Part shown: positions 1 through 8,544 of the stretch, one piece after another
Layout: every line of letters begins with the position of its first letter
How positions within the stretch are numbered: the first letter of the stretch is position 1
Source of the DNA: [Mycobacterium] crassicus
GTDB taxonomy: Bacteria > Actinomycetota > Actinomycetes > Mycobacteriales > Mycobacteriaceae
Direction of reading: 5' to 3'
Length of the DNA: 64,000 nucleotides
Assembly (NCBI RefSeq): GCF_020181615.1
Contig: NZ_CP084029.1
Location: 1,014,856 to 1,078,855, forward strand
Translations under genes and position numbers: made by a program
Notes under the pieces: model-generated
Database searches by the model: none
What the model saw: the letters and a program-made list of their open reading frames with translations, nothing else
Told to the model about the DNA's origin: nothing

Positions 1-1
1 A

Positions 2-577
2 CAGCGGCGCGAGCGACTGCTGGACGCCGGCCTGGAATTGATGGGCACCGCCGGATCGGCTCAGACGACCTTGCGCGGGGTGTGCCGCGCCGCTGGGATA
101 GGCCTGCGCTACTTCTACGAGAGCTTCACCGATCTGGATTCGTTGCAGGTGGCGGTCTATGACCGGGTTGCCGATTCCCTCACGCGGGCTGTCATCGGCA
201 GCATCGCCGCGGTATCGGCGGACCCGCGAACGCGGGCCCGGGCGGCGTTCGGGAGCGCGATCGATTTCGTCGACGAAGATCCGCGACGGGGGCGCATTCT
301 GTTTCGGGAGACCCTGGCCAGCGACGTGTTGCGTGAGCACGGTGCCGCGACCGTGCCACGGTTCGTGGCGCTGGTGATGACCGCCGTGACCGGCGAATCG
401 CCGGAAGCCGGCGAGGTGTCCGCCACGCACCGGACGTTGCGGGTCAACGCACTGTCGGGGGCTCTGGTGGCCTTGTTTCTCGACCGCCAGGCCGGCGCTT
501 CGCCGGTGTCCCGCGAGGAACTGATCGACTACTGCTCGGAGCTGACCTGGGCGGTGATCCGCGGTGAGCTCGGCTAG
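2..577 (+). CDS. TetR-family regulator, 5' end missing
   Basis: The reading frame is open from base 2, so the true start lies left of the window. The visible part has a TetR helix-turn-helix (residues TTLRGVCRAAGIGLRYFYESF, split as a recognition helix ending in the usual Y-x-Y-F pattern) followed by an all-helical ligand domain. It would bind DNA as a dimer and respond to a small molecule that cannot be named from the sequence. Its stop codon directly abuts the end of a second TetR gene on the opposite strand, so the two are convergent with no intergenic base. Its target promoter is probably outside the window. Confidence 0.85.
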   Translation, partial: QRRERLLDAGLELMGTAGSAQTTLRGVCRAAGIGLRYFYESFTDLDSLQVAVYDRVADSLTRAVIGSIAAVSADPRTRARAAFGSAIDFVDEDPRRGRILFRETLASDVLREHGAATVPRFVALVMTAVTGESPEAGEVSATHRTLRVNALSGALVALFLDRQAGASPVSREELIDYCSELTWAVIRGELG

Positions 578-1183
578 TCAGCCGATGACCAGCGGCGTCA
601 GGTAACCGCGGGCGAATGCGTCCAGCTCTGCCTCGGTCTGCAGTTGCAGGGTGCCGTGCGGCGCGACGATCAGCGAATGAATCACCCGGCAGAGCAGCTC
701 CGCGCGCGTCGTCAGGTCGGGCATGTCCGGCAACAGGCCGCGATCGGCCGCCCCCTGTAGCGCGGCGGCGGTCGCCGCGATCGACATCGCCAGCGTCTCG
801 GCGCTCTCGACGGTGAGCTTGGTCATCACGCGCTCCGGTTCGAGCAACAACATGCGGTTGACCAGCGGGTGGGCACGCCACCGAGTCACGACCGTGACGA
901 AGATGGCGGAGATCAGATCGCCGATGTCGTCATGGCGGGCCGAGATGTCACCGAGCTCGGTCAGCACCGTGGCCACCTCGCGAGTGGTCACCGCTTGCAC
1001 CACGTCGTCACGGGAGCCGATCCGGCGGTAGACGGTGACCCGGTCGACGCCGGCCCGGCGGGCGATGTCCTCGATCGTCGTCTTTTTGACGCCGACGTTC
1101 GCGAACTGGACCAGGGCGGCATCGAGGATGCGGGATTCGATGCTCTCCTGCTGGTCGAGTGGGGATTGCGTCGCCGTCGCCAC
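578..1183 (-). CDS. TetR-family transcriptional regulator
   Basis: About 201 residues with an N-terminal TetR helix-turn-helix (TTIEDIARRAGVDRVTVYRR) and a helical C-terminal effector domain. A GTG at 1183 (VATATQSPLDQQ) is preferred because the upstream ATG at 1240 falls inside the probable operator. The gene is divergent from the metal-protein/reductase pair at 1269-3208, and two 15-bp near-identical repeats lie between them, so it most likely represses that pair and itself. The ligand is unknown. Confidence 0.88.
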   Translation of the reverse strand: MATATQSPLDQQESIESRILDAALVQFANVGVKKTTIEDIARRAGVDRVTVYRRIGSRDDVVQAVTTREVATVLTELGDISARHDDIGDLISAIFVTVVTRWRAHPLVNRMLLLEPERVMTKLTVESAETLAMSIAATAAALQGAADRGLLPDMPDLTTRAELLCRVIHSLIVAPHGTLQLQTEAELDAFARGYLTPLVIG

Positions 1184-1214
1184 GTCATCACGGTAACAAG
1201 TCCGCCGGCTACGG

Positions 1215-1252
1215 CAAACGAATTGCTGCAACATTGTCAAACGAATTGTTGC
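1215..1252. promoter_or_regulatory. Direct-repeat operator between divergent TetR and metal-protein genes
   Basis: CAAACGAATTGCTGC at 1215-1229 and CAAACGAATTGTTGC at 1238-1252 differ by one base and are spaced 23 bp start to start, about two helical turns. The region is AT-richer than its surroundings. The position between the two divergent starts fits a TetR operator; the binding itself is inferred. Confidence 0.6.
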
Positions 1253-1268
1253 TTTGTATCATCGTGGC

Positions 1269-2153
1269 ATGGGGCAACCGCTGGAGAACCGCTACGACCG
1301 CGAAGCGCATGCGATTCACGCACGCGACGTCCACTTCGACTTCTCCACCGTGCCGATGCACTACATCCCTGGTGAGGTGCTGGCGACCCACGTGGCCAAC
1401 GTCATGCACCTGGTGCTGCCCGAGGGGGAGCGGGCGATGGCGGCAGCGCTGTCCGAGGCGCTGCCCTACATCGCAGATGCGCGGTTACGCGAGGAGGTTC
1501 TGGGCTTCGTCGGCCAGGAGACCCAGCACGCCAACAGTCACGAGGGGGCTCGCCGGCATCTTCAGTCGATCGGCCTGGACGTCGAGGGTTTCGTCGGCAA
1601 GGTCGCCTGGTTGGTCGATCGGATCCTGGGTGACCACGGCCTCGTCGGCCGGGCCAAGAAGATGTGGCTCAAGGAGCGACTGGGTCTGTTCGCCGGCATG
1701 GAGCACTTCACCGCGGTGATCGGTGAGTGGATGCTCAACGCTGCCGTCCTCGAGGAGAAGGGCATGCACCCGGCGATGCTGGATCTGGTCCGCTGGCACG
1801 GTGCCGAGGAGGTTGAGCACCGCAGCGTCGTCTTCGACGCCTACATGTATCTGGACGGCAGCTATGCGCGGCGGGCGCGCACCGGGTTGTTGGCCACTGC
1901 CGTGCTCCTGCCGTTGTTCATCGTCTCGACGGCCTACCTGTACCGCAAGGATCCTTCGCCGGACAAGGGCGGGTTCTGGTTGTGGCAGTTCATCCGAGCG
2001 ACGAGGCGCGGGGTGATCCCCAGTTGGACGACCTTCTTCACCGAGATGCCGCGTTATCTGAGCCGGCGCTTCCACCCGTCGCAGCTGGGCGACATGGACA
2101 TCGCGCTGCGCTATCTGGCTCATTCGCCCGCGTCACGCGCGGCCGGGCGTTGA
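1269..2153 (+). CDS. Four-helix metal protein (PF10118, annotated metal-dependent hydrolase; possible diiron oxidase)
   Basis: 294 residues. The sequence resembles the family annotated as predicted metal-dependent hydrolase (PF10118/COG3687). Carboxylates and histidines fall in a ferritin-like diiron order: Glu52 or Glu54, E84-T-Q-H87, Glu145 and E181-V-E-H184, spaced as on four helices. A hydrophobic stretch near residues 205-225 could sit in or on the membrane. The next gene, six bases on, is a flavin/[2Fe-2S] reductase, which suits an oxygenase or desaturase needing electrons better than a hydrolase. ATG 1269 lacks a clear ribosome binding site, so the message may be leaderless. Enzymatic role is inferred. 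Confidence 0.8.
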   Translation: MGQPLENRYDREAHAIHARDVHFDFSTVPMHYIPGEVLATHVANVMHLVLPEGERAMAAALSEALPYIADARLREEVLGFVGQETQHANSHEGARRHLQSIGLDVEGFVGKVAWLVDRILGDHGLVGRAKKMWLKERLGLFAGMEHFTAVIGEWMLNAAVLEEKGMHPAMLDLVRWHGAEEVEHRSVVFDAYMYLDGSYARRARTGLLATAVLLPLFIVSTAYLYRKDPSPDKGGFWLWQFIRATRRGVIPSWTTFFTEMPRYLSRRFHPSQLGDMDIALRYLAHSPASRAAGR

Positions 2154-2158
2154 CGGCG

Positions 2159-3208
2159 ATGCCGCCGGTGACCGCCGAACCCCGCCCGCCGCTCAGCCTG
2201 CGCGTCATAGGCGCAGTGATGGACACCTACCGGCGGGTGTTCGTCGAAAGCTGGACCGCACCGCTACTTTCCAGGCCGAATCCACTGCGCCGCAGCGGCT
2301 TCGATATGGATCTCCTCGTCGAGCGCATTGAGCGTGAGGCTCAGGACGTGGTCAGCCTGACTCTGCGCGCACCGGCGGGGGACCGGCTGCCGCAGTGGTC
2401 ACCCGGATCGCATCTGGATCTCATCCTGCCGTCGGGCCGGCAGCGCCAGTACTCGCTGTGCGGCGACCCCGGTGACCGGACCGGCTATCGGATTGCGGTG
2501 CGCCGCATCGCCGCCGGCGGCGGCGGATCCATCGAGGTGCACGAACGGGTGCGTGCCGGTGATCACGTCCGCGTTCGCGGTCCGCGCAATGCGTTCAGCC
2601 TGGTCGACGCGCCGTCGTACCTGTTCATCGCAGCCGGTATCGGTATCACTCCGATCCTGCCGATGGTCACGGCGGCCGGAGCCCGCGGACGTCTGGTGTA
2701 CCTGGGTCGGACTCGGGCGTCGATGCCGTTCCTGAACGAGTTGCCCGCCGACGCCGAGATCCGGCCCGACGACGAATACGGCGTACCCGATGTGGCCGCG
2801 TTGATGGCCCGCGCCGAACCCGGTGCCGCCGTGTATGTCTGCGGCCCACCGCCGGTGCTCGCAGCCGCGCAGGAATGCATGTTCACCCTGAATCCGACCG
2901 GCTCGCTGCACGCCGAACGCTTCTCGGCCGCGCCAGTGGTCGGCGGCAGGGATTTCGATCTGACGCTGGCGCGCACCGGTAAGACCCTCCGGGTCGGAGC
3001 CGACGAGACGGCGCTGGCCGCAATCCGGCGCGAACTGCCCGACGCCGTCTATTCGTGCCAACAGGGCTTCTGCGGAACCTGTAAGACCCGTGTGCTCAGC
3101 GGCGCGGTCGATCACCGGGATCGGTTGCTGCCGGACTCGCAACGTCACGACCAGATGCTCACCTGTGTGTCCCGTGCCGTCGGTGACTCCCTGGTCCTCG
3201 ACCTGTGA
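2159..3208 (+). CDS. Ferredoxin reductase with C-terminal plant-type [2Fe-2S] domain
   Basis: 349 residues. An FAD-binding barrel (RQYSLCGDP near residue 100) and an NAD(P)-binding domain (AAGIGITPILPMV; VYVCGPPP) are followed by a C-terminal ferredoxin domain with cysteines in the order C-x4-C-x2-C (CQQGFCGTC) and a distal Cys (LTCVSRA). This is the layout of phthalate/vanillate demethylase-type reductases. It passes electrons from NAD(P)H to an oxygenase; the only candidate beside it is the metal protein upstream, whose stop is five bases before this ATG. The pair is probably one TetR-controlled transcript. Confidence 0.9.
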   Translation: MPPVTAEPRPPLSLRVIGAVMDTYRRVFVESWTAPLLSRPNPLRRSGFDMDLLVERIEREAQDVVSLTLRAPAGDRLPQWSPGSHLDLILPSGRQRQYSLCGDPGDRTGYRIAVRRIAAGGGGSIEVHERVRAGDHVRVRGPRNAFSLVDAPSYLFIAAGIGITPILPMVTAAGARGRLVYLGRTRASMPFLNELPADAEIRPDDEYGVPDVAALMARAEPGAAVYVCGPPPVLAAAQECMFTLNPTGSLHAERFSAAPVVGGRDFDLTLARTGKTLRVGADETALAAIRRELPDAVYSCQQGFCGTCKTRVLSGAVDHRDRLLPDSQRHDQMLTCVSRAVGDSLVLDL

Positions 3209-3230
3209 CGGCGTCCGGGGCAAACGCGCT

Positions 3231-4049
3231 TCAGCGCAGTTCGGCGATCACGTCGGCGAAAGCCGCGGCGTGATTCTGCTGGACGGTGAAGTAGCTGACC
3301 CCGTACCGGCTGCGGAGGTCGCGCAGCCGGTCGGCCATCTCGCGGGCTGAACCGGACAGCACACTGGGCATCGCCAGCAACTGCTCATCGGTCAGCGTCG
3401 GCGCGAACCGGCGGGTCAGCGACAGGTCGGGTAGCCCGGCGCCGTCGGTCGGGACCGCCGTGATCGCCAGATTCAGTTCCAGGGTGTCGAACTTCTCGCC
3501 GGCCACCGCCCGGACGAACGAGATGCGCTCGGCCAGCGGGTCATCCGTGCCGGCCACCCGTGCCCCGGTCAGGCCGATGGTGCCGGCGTGCCGGGCGGCC
3601 ACGGTCAGCAGCCGGTCACCGCTGCCGGCGATCAGGATGGGCACCCGCGGTTGATGGGCGGCCACATATGTCGCCACGTGTTCCAGGTACGCGATGCGCC
3701 TGGCCGCACTCGGGAACGGCAACTCGGCGGCCTCGAACTCGGTGCGGACATAACCGGCGCCCAGTCCGACCTCCAGGCGGCCACCGGACAACAGATCGAC
3801 GTCGGCGATGTCGCGGGTCAGCAACGCCGGTTTGTAGAAGCAGGCGTTGAGCACGTAGGTGCCCAGCCGGATCGTGGTGGTGGCCGCCGCGGCCGCCATC
3901 AATGTCGGGAAGGGTGCCGGAGCACCGAGATGATCGGGTACGTGCAGCACGTCGAACCCGAATCCCTCCAGGCGGCGTGCGGTCTCGGCCAGCACTGCCG
4001 GTGACCGGACGGTGTGCAGGCCCACTCCGAAGCGAAACTGCTTGTCCAC
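3231..4049 (-). CDS. LLM-class F420-dependent oxidoreductase
   Basis: 272 residues of the luciferase-like monooxygenase fold (VLHVPDHLG, LGTYVLNACFYKPALLTRD, GGRLEVGLGAGY), the pattern of mycobacterial F420-dependent oxidoreductases. Translation most likely starts at GTG 4049, preceded by a strong AGGAGGT; longer in-frame extensions run into the upstream gene. It is the last gene of a tight operon: the fusion protein gene ends 10 bases upstream. Substrate unknown. Use of F420 rather than FMN is inferred from subfamily resemblance. Confidence 0.88.
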   Translation of the reverse strand: MDKQFRFGVGLHTVRSPAVLAETARRLEGFGFDVLHVPDHLGAPAPFPTLMAAAAATTTIRLGTYVLNACFYKPALLTRDIADVDLLSGGRLEVGLGAGYVRTEFEAAELPFPSAARRIAYLEHVATYVAAHQPRVPILIAGSGDRLLTVAARHAGTIGLTGARVAGTDDPLAERISFVRAVAGEKFDTLELNLAITAVPTDGAGLPDLSLTRRFAPTLTDEQLLAMPSVLSGSAREMADRLRDLRSRYGVSYFTVQQNHAAAFADVIAELR

Positions 4050-4059
4050 CAACAACCTC

Positions 4060-5124
4060 CTAGATAGCCCAGGACCGGGCTGCGGATGCCAGCCCGCGCA
4101 CCAGTGCCGCCGTGGCCGGCGGCAGACCGTCCTCGCCCGGCGGCTGGCTGCGCGGGCTGATGCCCCGGATCCGCGGCGAGAGTTCCAACTGGGCACCTCC
4201 GCCGCGAACCCGATTGACCGGATTGCTCGGGTGCAGGCCCCGCAACCCCACCGGGATCTCATCGAGGTCGGTGACCACCTGGTAGCCGGGCACCTGCAGG
4301 CTGCGGGCGAGGTGCGCGGCCAAGCCGCGATTGCCGCCACCGGCCAGCAATTGGGTGCTGCGCTCGATGCGGCCGTAGCCGTGCAGCGACACCACAACAT
4401 CGACATGGTCGAGAAATTCGGCGAGTCGCACCGACTCCTCGGCGAGGAAGCGGGCAGAGGGCAGATGGTGTGCATATCCGTCGGGATGGCGCAGCAGATA
4501 CACCGATGCCCCGCAGGCTTCGGCGGCCCGCTCGGCGATCACCTCGGTCATCCGTTCCAGGCCACCACCGTGGATCGCCAGGAAACCGAACCGAGACCGC
4601 AGCGTGCTCTCCTCGATGACCTCGGGGTCGGCCAGCAGCTCCGAAAGCGACTGTGGCCCGGACCCGTTCGTAGCCGGCAGGGGCTGTGGCCAGCGGGCCG
4701 GATCCCAGCGGCGCAGAAACTCGATCCAGTGTCGCGGCAGTTGGTGCTCGGTGGCCGCGCTGATGATGCGTTCCAGATAGCCGGGCCGCGGCGCGCCGGG
4801 CTGCACCCGATGATCGATGTACACCCATGCCCGCACCGGCCCGTCTGCGGTATGCACCGCCAGCTGATCCCGGCGGTAGCGCTCCGGGACGCCTTCAGCG
4901 CGGTCCAACGCCGTCAGGTCCGCATCGGTCACCCGCCACAGCACGCCGTGTACGCGTGATCCGGGGAAGGGTTCGACGGTGGCGACACCCCGTTGGTTGA
5001 TCAGCCAGTCGTGATCGGCCAGCGTCGCCGGGCTCGGGTCGGACGCATCCGGGCAGCGACGCGTCATCTGCTGCGGGCAGAGGTTGGACCCGTATGCGAA
5101 GTAGGCGTGCCGCGTCGTCGGCAT
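4060..5124 (-). CDS. Gamma-glutamylcyclotransferase / poly-gamma-glutamate hydrolase fusion
   Basis: 354 residues in two parts. Residues 1 to about 135 are a gamma-glutamylcyclotransferase/AIG2-like domain with the diagnostic YFAYGSNL motif near the start. Residues about 155-354 resemble the phage-type poly-gamma-glutamate hydrolase family (PF05908), with AIHGGGLERMTEVIA and a later VSLHGYG supplying the expected zinc-binding His and Glu. Both domains act on gamma-linked glutamate, so the fusion may hydrolyse gamma-glutamyl chains and cyclise the released unit to 5-oxoproline. It lies in an operon directly after the DUF1254 lipoprotein (adjacent stop/start) and 10 bp before an LLM enzyme. No signal peptide, so cytoplasmic. 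Natural substrate is not known. Confidence 0.82.
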   Translation of the reverse strand: MPTTRHAYFAYGSNLCPQQMTRRCPDASDPSPATLADHDWLINQRGVATVEPFPGSRVHGVLWRVTDADLTALDRAEGVPERYRRDQLAVHTADGPVRAWVYIDHRVQPGAPRPGYLERIISAATEHQLPRHWIEFLRRWDPARWPQPLPATNGSGPQSLSELLADPEVIEESTLRSRFGFLAIHGGGLERMTEVIAERAAEACGASVYLLRHPDGYAHHLPSARFLAEESVRLAEFLDHVDVVVSLHGYGRIERSTQLLAGGGNRGLAAHLARSLQVPGYQVVTDLDEIPVGLRGLHPSNPVNRVRGGGAQLELSPRIRGISPRSQPPGEDGLPPATAALVRGLASAARSWAI

Positions 5125-6309
5125 CTAGCGTGGCGGGCGCGCCGGGGGTGCGGGGGCCGCGGGAGTGGGGGTGGGCGCCGGGATGGACGCCGGTGTCGGC
5201 GTGGGTGCCGGCCGGGCGTCGCCGCCGGCCGACTCATCCGGTTGCGCCGCCGGGAACACCCATTTCCCGGAAAGAATCTCCGGTTTCGGCTGGTACAGCC
5301 GGACCAGGTAGTTCCAGCCCGGCGTGATCGGCAGGCAGTTCGCCACCTCGGACGAGCAGTCACCGAACTGCACGGTCACCGAGCCGTCGGCCGCCTTCGT
5401 CGCGGTGATGTCGTTGATCGAATAGGCCTGCTGTGGGTTCTCGGTGAAGTAGCCGTTCTTGTTGTAGACGCTGATCGACCAGAAGGCCTTTACTGGAACA
5501 TCTTTGACGCTCAGCCGGTACACCGTGTTGCCGTCGTTGCGGGCCGGGAAGACGTTGAGGTACAGCGCGTCGGTCTCGGGGTTGCCGCCCCAGGCCGCGG
5601 CTGCCCCGATCAGATGGCGCACCGGGTCGGTGTCGGCCATGGTGCCGAACATGCCGCGGGTGTCGGGGATGGTCTCGGCCAGGCTCAGCAACGCATCGGT
5701 GACCTTCTTCTGGCTGACCGGATCCCAGCGCGGCACCTCGAAGCTGCCGGAGTCCGCCTGGGCCACTGTGATCGCGTCCTGCAACCGGTGCGCGGTGGCC
5801 ATATCGGCCGCCTCTTTGGGGTCGGCCAGAATGCGGACGGCGACCATGACGTAGCGGGTGCCGATGCGCTGCTGGTCGAGGATGTGTTCGCCGCCGCCGT
5901 AATAGACGTCGGTGACGTACTCGTCCTGGTTGATCACCTGCGCGGACATGAAGCGCTCACCTGCATCCGGCAGTGTGATGGTCACCGGACCCGCCTGCAG
6001 GTCGAATACCGCCGCCGAATACAGGGTGTCCCGGTTGGATCGCACCACCAGTTGCCGGTCGATCGGGGTGACCTCGCGCAGATGGAAGAAGCGGCCGAAT
6101 CCGTTCTCGTTGACGACGTTGGTGAATTCCTGGTCGGTGACGGCCCGTACGAAGTTGTCCGGCGAGACCAACACCATGCCGTTCGGGGTGCTGCGCGGAG
6201 CCTGACCTGCCAACGGGTCCGGACCGGCCTTGGTCACCGTCAGTCCGCAGCCGGAGAGCGCCAGTGCCGCAGTAGCCACGCCGACCGCGCAAAGCCATCG
6301 CTTGGACAT
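5125..6309 (-). CDS. DUF1254/DUF1214 lipoprotein
   Basis: 394 residues. ATG 6309 opens a lipoprotein signal (hydrophobic core then lipobox LSGC), so it should be anchored outside the cytoplasmic membrane. The body matches DUF1254 (VRSNRDTLYSAAVFDL, LPDAGERFMSAQVIN) followed by DUF1214 (VKAFWSISVYNKNGYF). The last 40 residues are a Pro/Ala/Thr-rich tail typical of a wall-spanning linker. It heads the operon with the gamma-glutamyl fusion and LLM gene and is divergent from another secreted DUF1214-like protein. Biochemical function of the family is not established. Confidence 0.85.
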   Translation of the reverse strand: MSKRWLCAVGVATAALALSGCGLTVTKAGPDPLAGQAPRSTPNGMVLVSPDNFVRAVTDQEFTNVVNENGFGRFFHLREVTPIDRQLVVRSNRDTLYSAAVFDLQAGPVTITLPDAGERFMSAQVINQDEYVTDVYYGGGEHILDQQRIGTRYVMVAVRILADPKEAADMATAHRLQDAITVAQADSGSFEVPRWDPVSQKKVTDALLSLAETIPDTRGMFGTMADTDPVRHLIGAAAAWGGNPETDALYLNVFPARNDGNTVYRLSVKDVPVKAFWSISVYNKNGYFTENPQQAYSINDITATKAADGSVTVQFGDCSSEVANCLPITPGWNYLVRLYQPKPEILSGKWVFPAAQPDESAGGDARPAPTPTPASIPAPTPTPAAPAPPARPPR

Positions 6310-6483
6310 GCAGCGCAACCTACCCGTCGGCACCTGCCGATGTGGGCAATGGGGTTCTCCGACACGGACATCAGGTCTGGGCGGGAACTGTTGCACCCGC
6401 TCTTGTCCAGACGTATGGTCCAAAATTAGATTTTGCTGTCAATCAGAGCAGTAAATAGTTAGTCAATGTGGGGAGAGCGGCCC

Positions 6484-8448
6484 GTGGACGTGATCGGAAG
6501 CGCCGAATCGAAACGCTCTTCTCGGGGGCGGGCCCGGCGGTACGGGATCGCCGCGGCGGCAGTCGGCAGCGCGCTGTCGATGGTGGTCGGGGCTCCATTG
6601 GGCACTGCCGGTAGCACCGCACCGGCGGTGACGTTGACGGCGGGATATCAGCAGGCCCTCGATGCCCTGCTCGACGCCATGAAGCAGGCGCAGGCCTACG
6701 ACCTGTCGCTGCCCTATGCCTCGCCCGGCGACGCGGACACGCTGATGGCAATGATCCAGAACACCAACTACCAGCTGATCACGACCGGATTGTCGCGGGT
6801 CACCGAACTGTTCAACGGGGTGTTCTTCCAGTCGCCCGAAGTGGTCGCCGGCAATGTCGCCGACTCACGCCAGTTCTTCGACTACTTCACTCCTGACATC
6901 AACTACCACGTCACCGCGGGCCTGGCCCCCGGTGCGACCTACGTGCTCACCGGAACCCTCGGCGGGGCGACCGAGCACATGTCGATCAGCACCATGGCTG
7001 TCACCGGTGCCACGGCCCACACCATCGAGGACCTGGAACTCAACCACGGTCTGGTGGTCGATGCCAAGGGCAACTTCACCATCTACATCGGTCCGGAAGC
7101 GCCGGCGGGTGCGGTCAACTTCCTGGATTCCACCGACGCCACCGTCGGCGGCGCGGCATCGCTGCTGATCCGCGACATGACGGGCGACTGGGCCAAGGGC
7201 CCGGCCAACATCAGCCTGCAATGTGTGTCCGACTGCCCGCCGTTCTTCTCCATCCCGGCCGGCGGATTCTTCCCCACCGACGGCGGCGGAACCGACGTGC
7301 CGGCCGAGCCGGCCAAGATCGGCTCGGTCGATGACGTGTTGAACATGCTGTTCAACGCCTTCGCTCAGATCGTCGTCCCGTTCAACCAGCGCAGCATCGA
7401 GGGCGGGGCGTCGGTGGGCATGGAGGTGCCCGCCAACACCATGATGAACCTGGCGCCGGAGACCAGCTTCGGAGTCGGTCTGGAGTCCGCGGTGGTGACC
7501 GGCGGCAACTGGGAACTGGATCCCGGTGAGGCGCTGGTCCTGAAGGTGCCGAACGTGGAGGCGGCCTACAGCGGCATCGAGTTGATGAACGTCTACGGCG
7601 GCGCGCTGCCCTACGTCATGGCCCAGACCACCCTGAACAACACCACCACGTTCCACTCCGAGGACGGCTACACCTATTACGTCATCAGCGCGACGAATCC
7701 GGGCGTGGCCAACTGGCTCGACACCGGCGGACTCACCACGGGTGAGATCTTCGCGCGCTTCGAGAACGTCACCGACCGTGCCGACGCGATCGGCCTGGGC
7801 GTGACCGCGCAGGTGGTGTCGATGGACGACTTGGCCAACTGGCTGCCGCAGGACACCCCCACCGTCAGCCCGGAGGAGTTCGCCGCCGACATGGCCCGGC
7901 GGGTGTTCTCCTACGACTATTCGCTGGATGTGGCCAGGATCCACGCCCAGCCCGCCTGGGTGCTGCAGCATCTGGAGCTCAACGCGCTGTCGGCCCTGAT
8001 GGGCAAGGACGATTTCGAGTCGGTGTTCGGCAGCCAGCCCTTCACCCCGATCGAGCTGCGGTTCACCGACGCGCTGAGCCCGGACTGGGATGCCGTCATG
8101 CGCAGCGTCATGGACCACCCGATGGAGAGCCTGACCTCGGTGTGGAACGCCCTGCCGGTGCTGACCAGCGACATCACCCTGCCGATCACGCTCGCGCTGG
8201 CCCAGACCGCCATGTCGGTGGTGATGCCGCAGATGCTGCTCACCGCCATCGACGACGCGCTGTTCAACCCGAACACCAGCATCCTGGCCGGGCTGCTCAA
8301 CGCCCGCGACGACCTGGCGACGGTGATCTTGAGCGGCAACGACGACTGGCCGACCGAACTGAGTGCGCAGGCGGCCCAGCAGTGGGCGAACATGTCCGAC
8401 CTGATCGCCAACACGCCGAGCTTCAGCCTGTCGGATCTGTTCGGCTGA
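6484..8448 (+). CDS. Large secreted protein with DUF1214-like core
   Basis: About 654 residues. GTG 6484 is preferred to ATG 6466 because GGGGAGAG sits six bases before it. An Arg-rich segment and hydrophobic stretch followed by GSTAPA form an export signal. The middle contains motifs seen in DUF1214-type proteins: WELDPGEALVLKVPNVEAAY, then NPGVANWLDTGGLTTGE. The C-terminal 180 residues are helical and unassigned. It faces the DUF1254/DUF1214 lipoprotein across a 170-bp divergent promoter region, suggesting linked roles in the envelope. No catalytic function can be stated. Confidence 0.75.
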   Translation: MDVIGSAESKRSSRGRARRYGIAAAAVGSALSMVVGAPLGTAGSTAPAVTLTAGYQQALDALLDAMKQAQAYDLSLPYASPGDADTLMAMIQNTNYQLITTGLSRVTELFNGVFFQSPEVVAGNVADSRQFFDYFTPDINYHVTAGLAPGATYVLTGTLGGATEHMSISTMAVTGATAHTIEDLELNHGLVVDAKGNFTIYIGPEAPAGAVNFLDSTDATVGGAASLLIRDMTGDWAKGPANISLQCVSDCPPFFSIPAGGFFPTDGGGTDVPAEPAKIGSVDDVLNMLFNAFAQIVVPFNQRSIEGGASVGMEVPANTMMNLAPETSFGVGLESAVVTGGNWELDPGEALVLKVPNVEAAYSGIELMNVYGGALPYVMAQTTLNNTTTFHSEDGYTYYVISATNPGVANWLDTGGLTTGEIFARFENVTDRADAIGLGVTAQVVSMDDLANWLPQDTPTVSPEEFAADMARRVFSYDYSLDVARIHAQPAWVLQHLELNALSALMGKDDFESVFGSQPFTPIELRFTDALSPDWDAVMRSVMDHPMESLTSVWNALPVLTSDITLPITLALAQTAMSVVMPQMLLTAIDDALFNPNTSILAGLLNARDDLATVILSGNDDWPTELSAQAAQQWANMSDLIANTPSFSLSDLFG

Positions 8449-8544
8449 CCCTCGGTTGTGGTGAAGCTGTTGGCTGGCTGTGACTTTGAAGCATGTTAGC
8501 TGGAGCTTCTTGACAGCCTAATTGTCCCTGAGGACGGTTGGGTC

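Noticed and set aside
4993..6429. A 478-codon plus-strand frame over the lipoprotein gene
   Set aside because: Low-complexity Arg/Gly/Val composition; the opposite strand has a lipobox and DUF1254 motifs.
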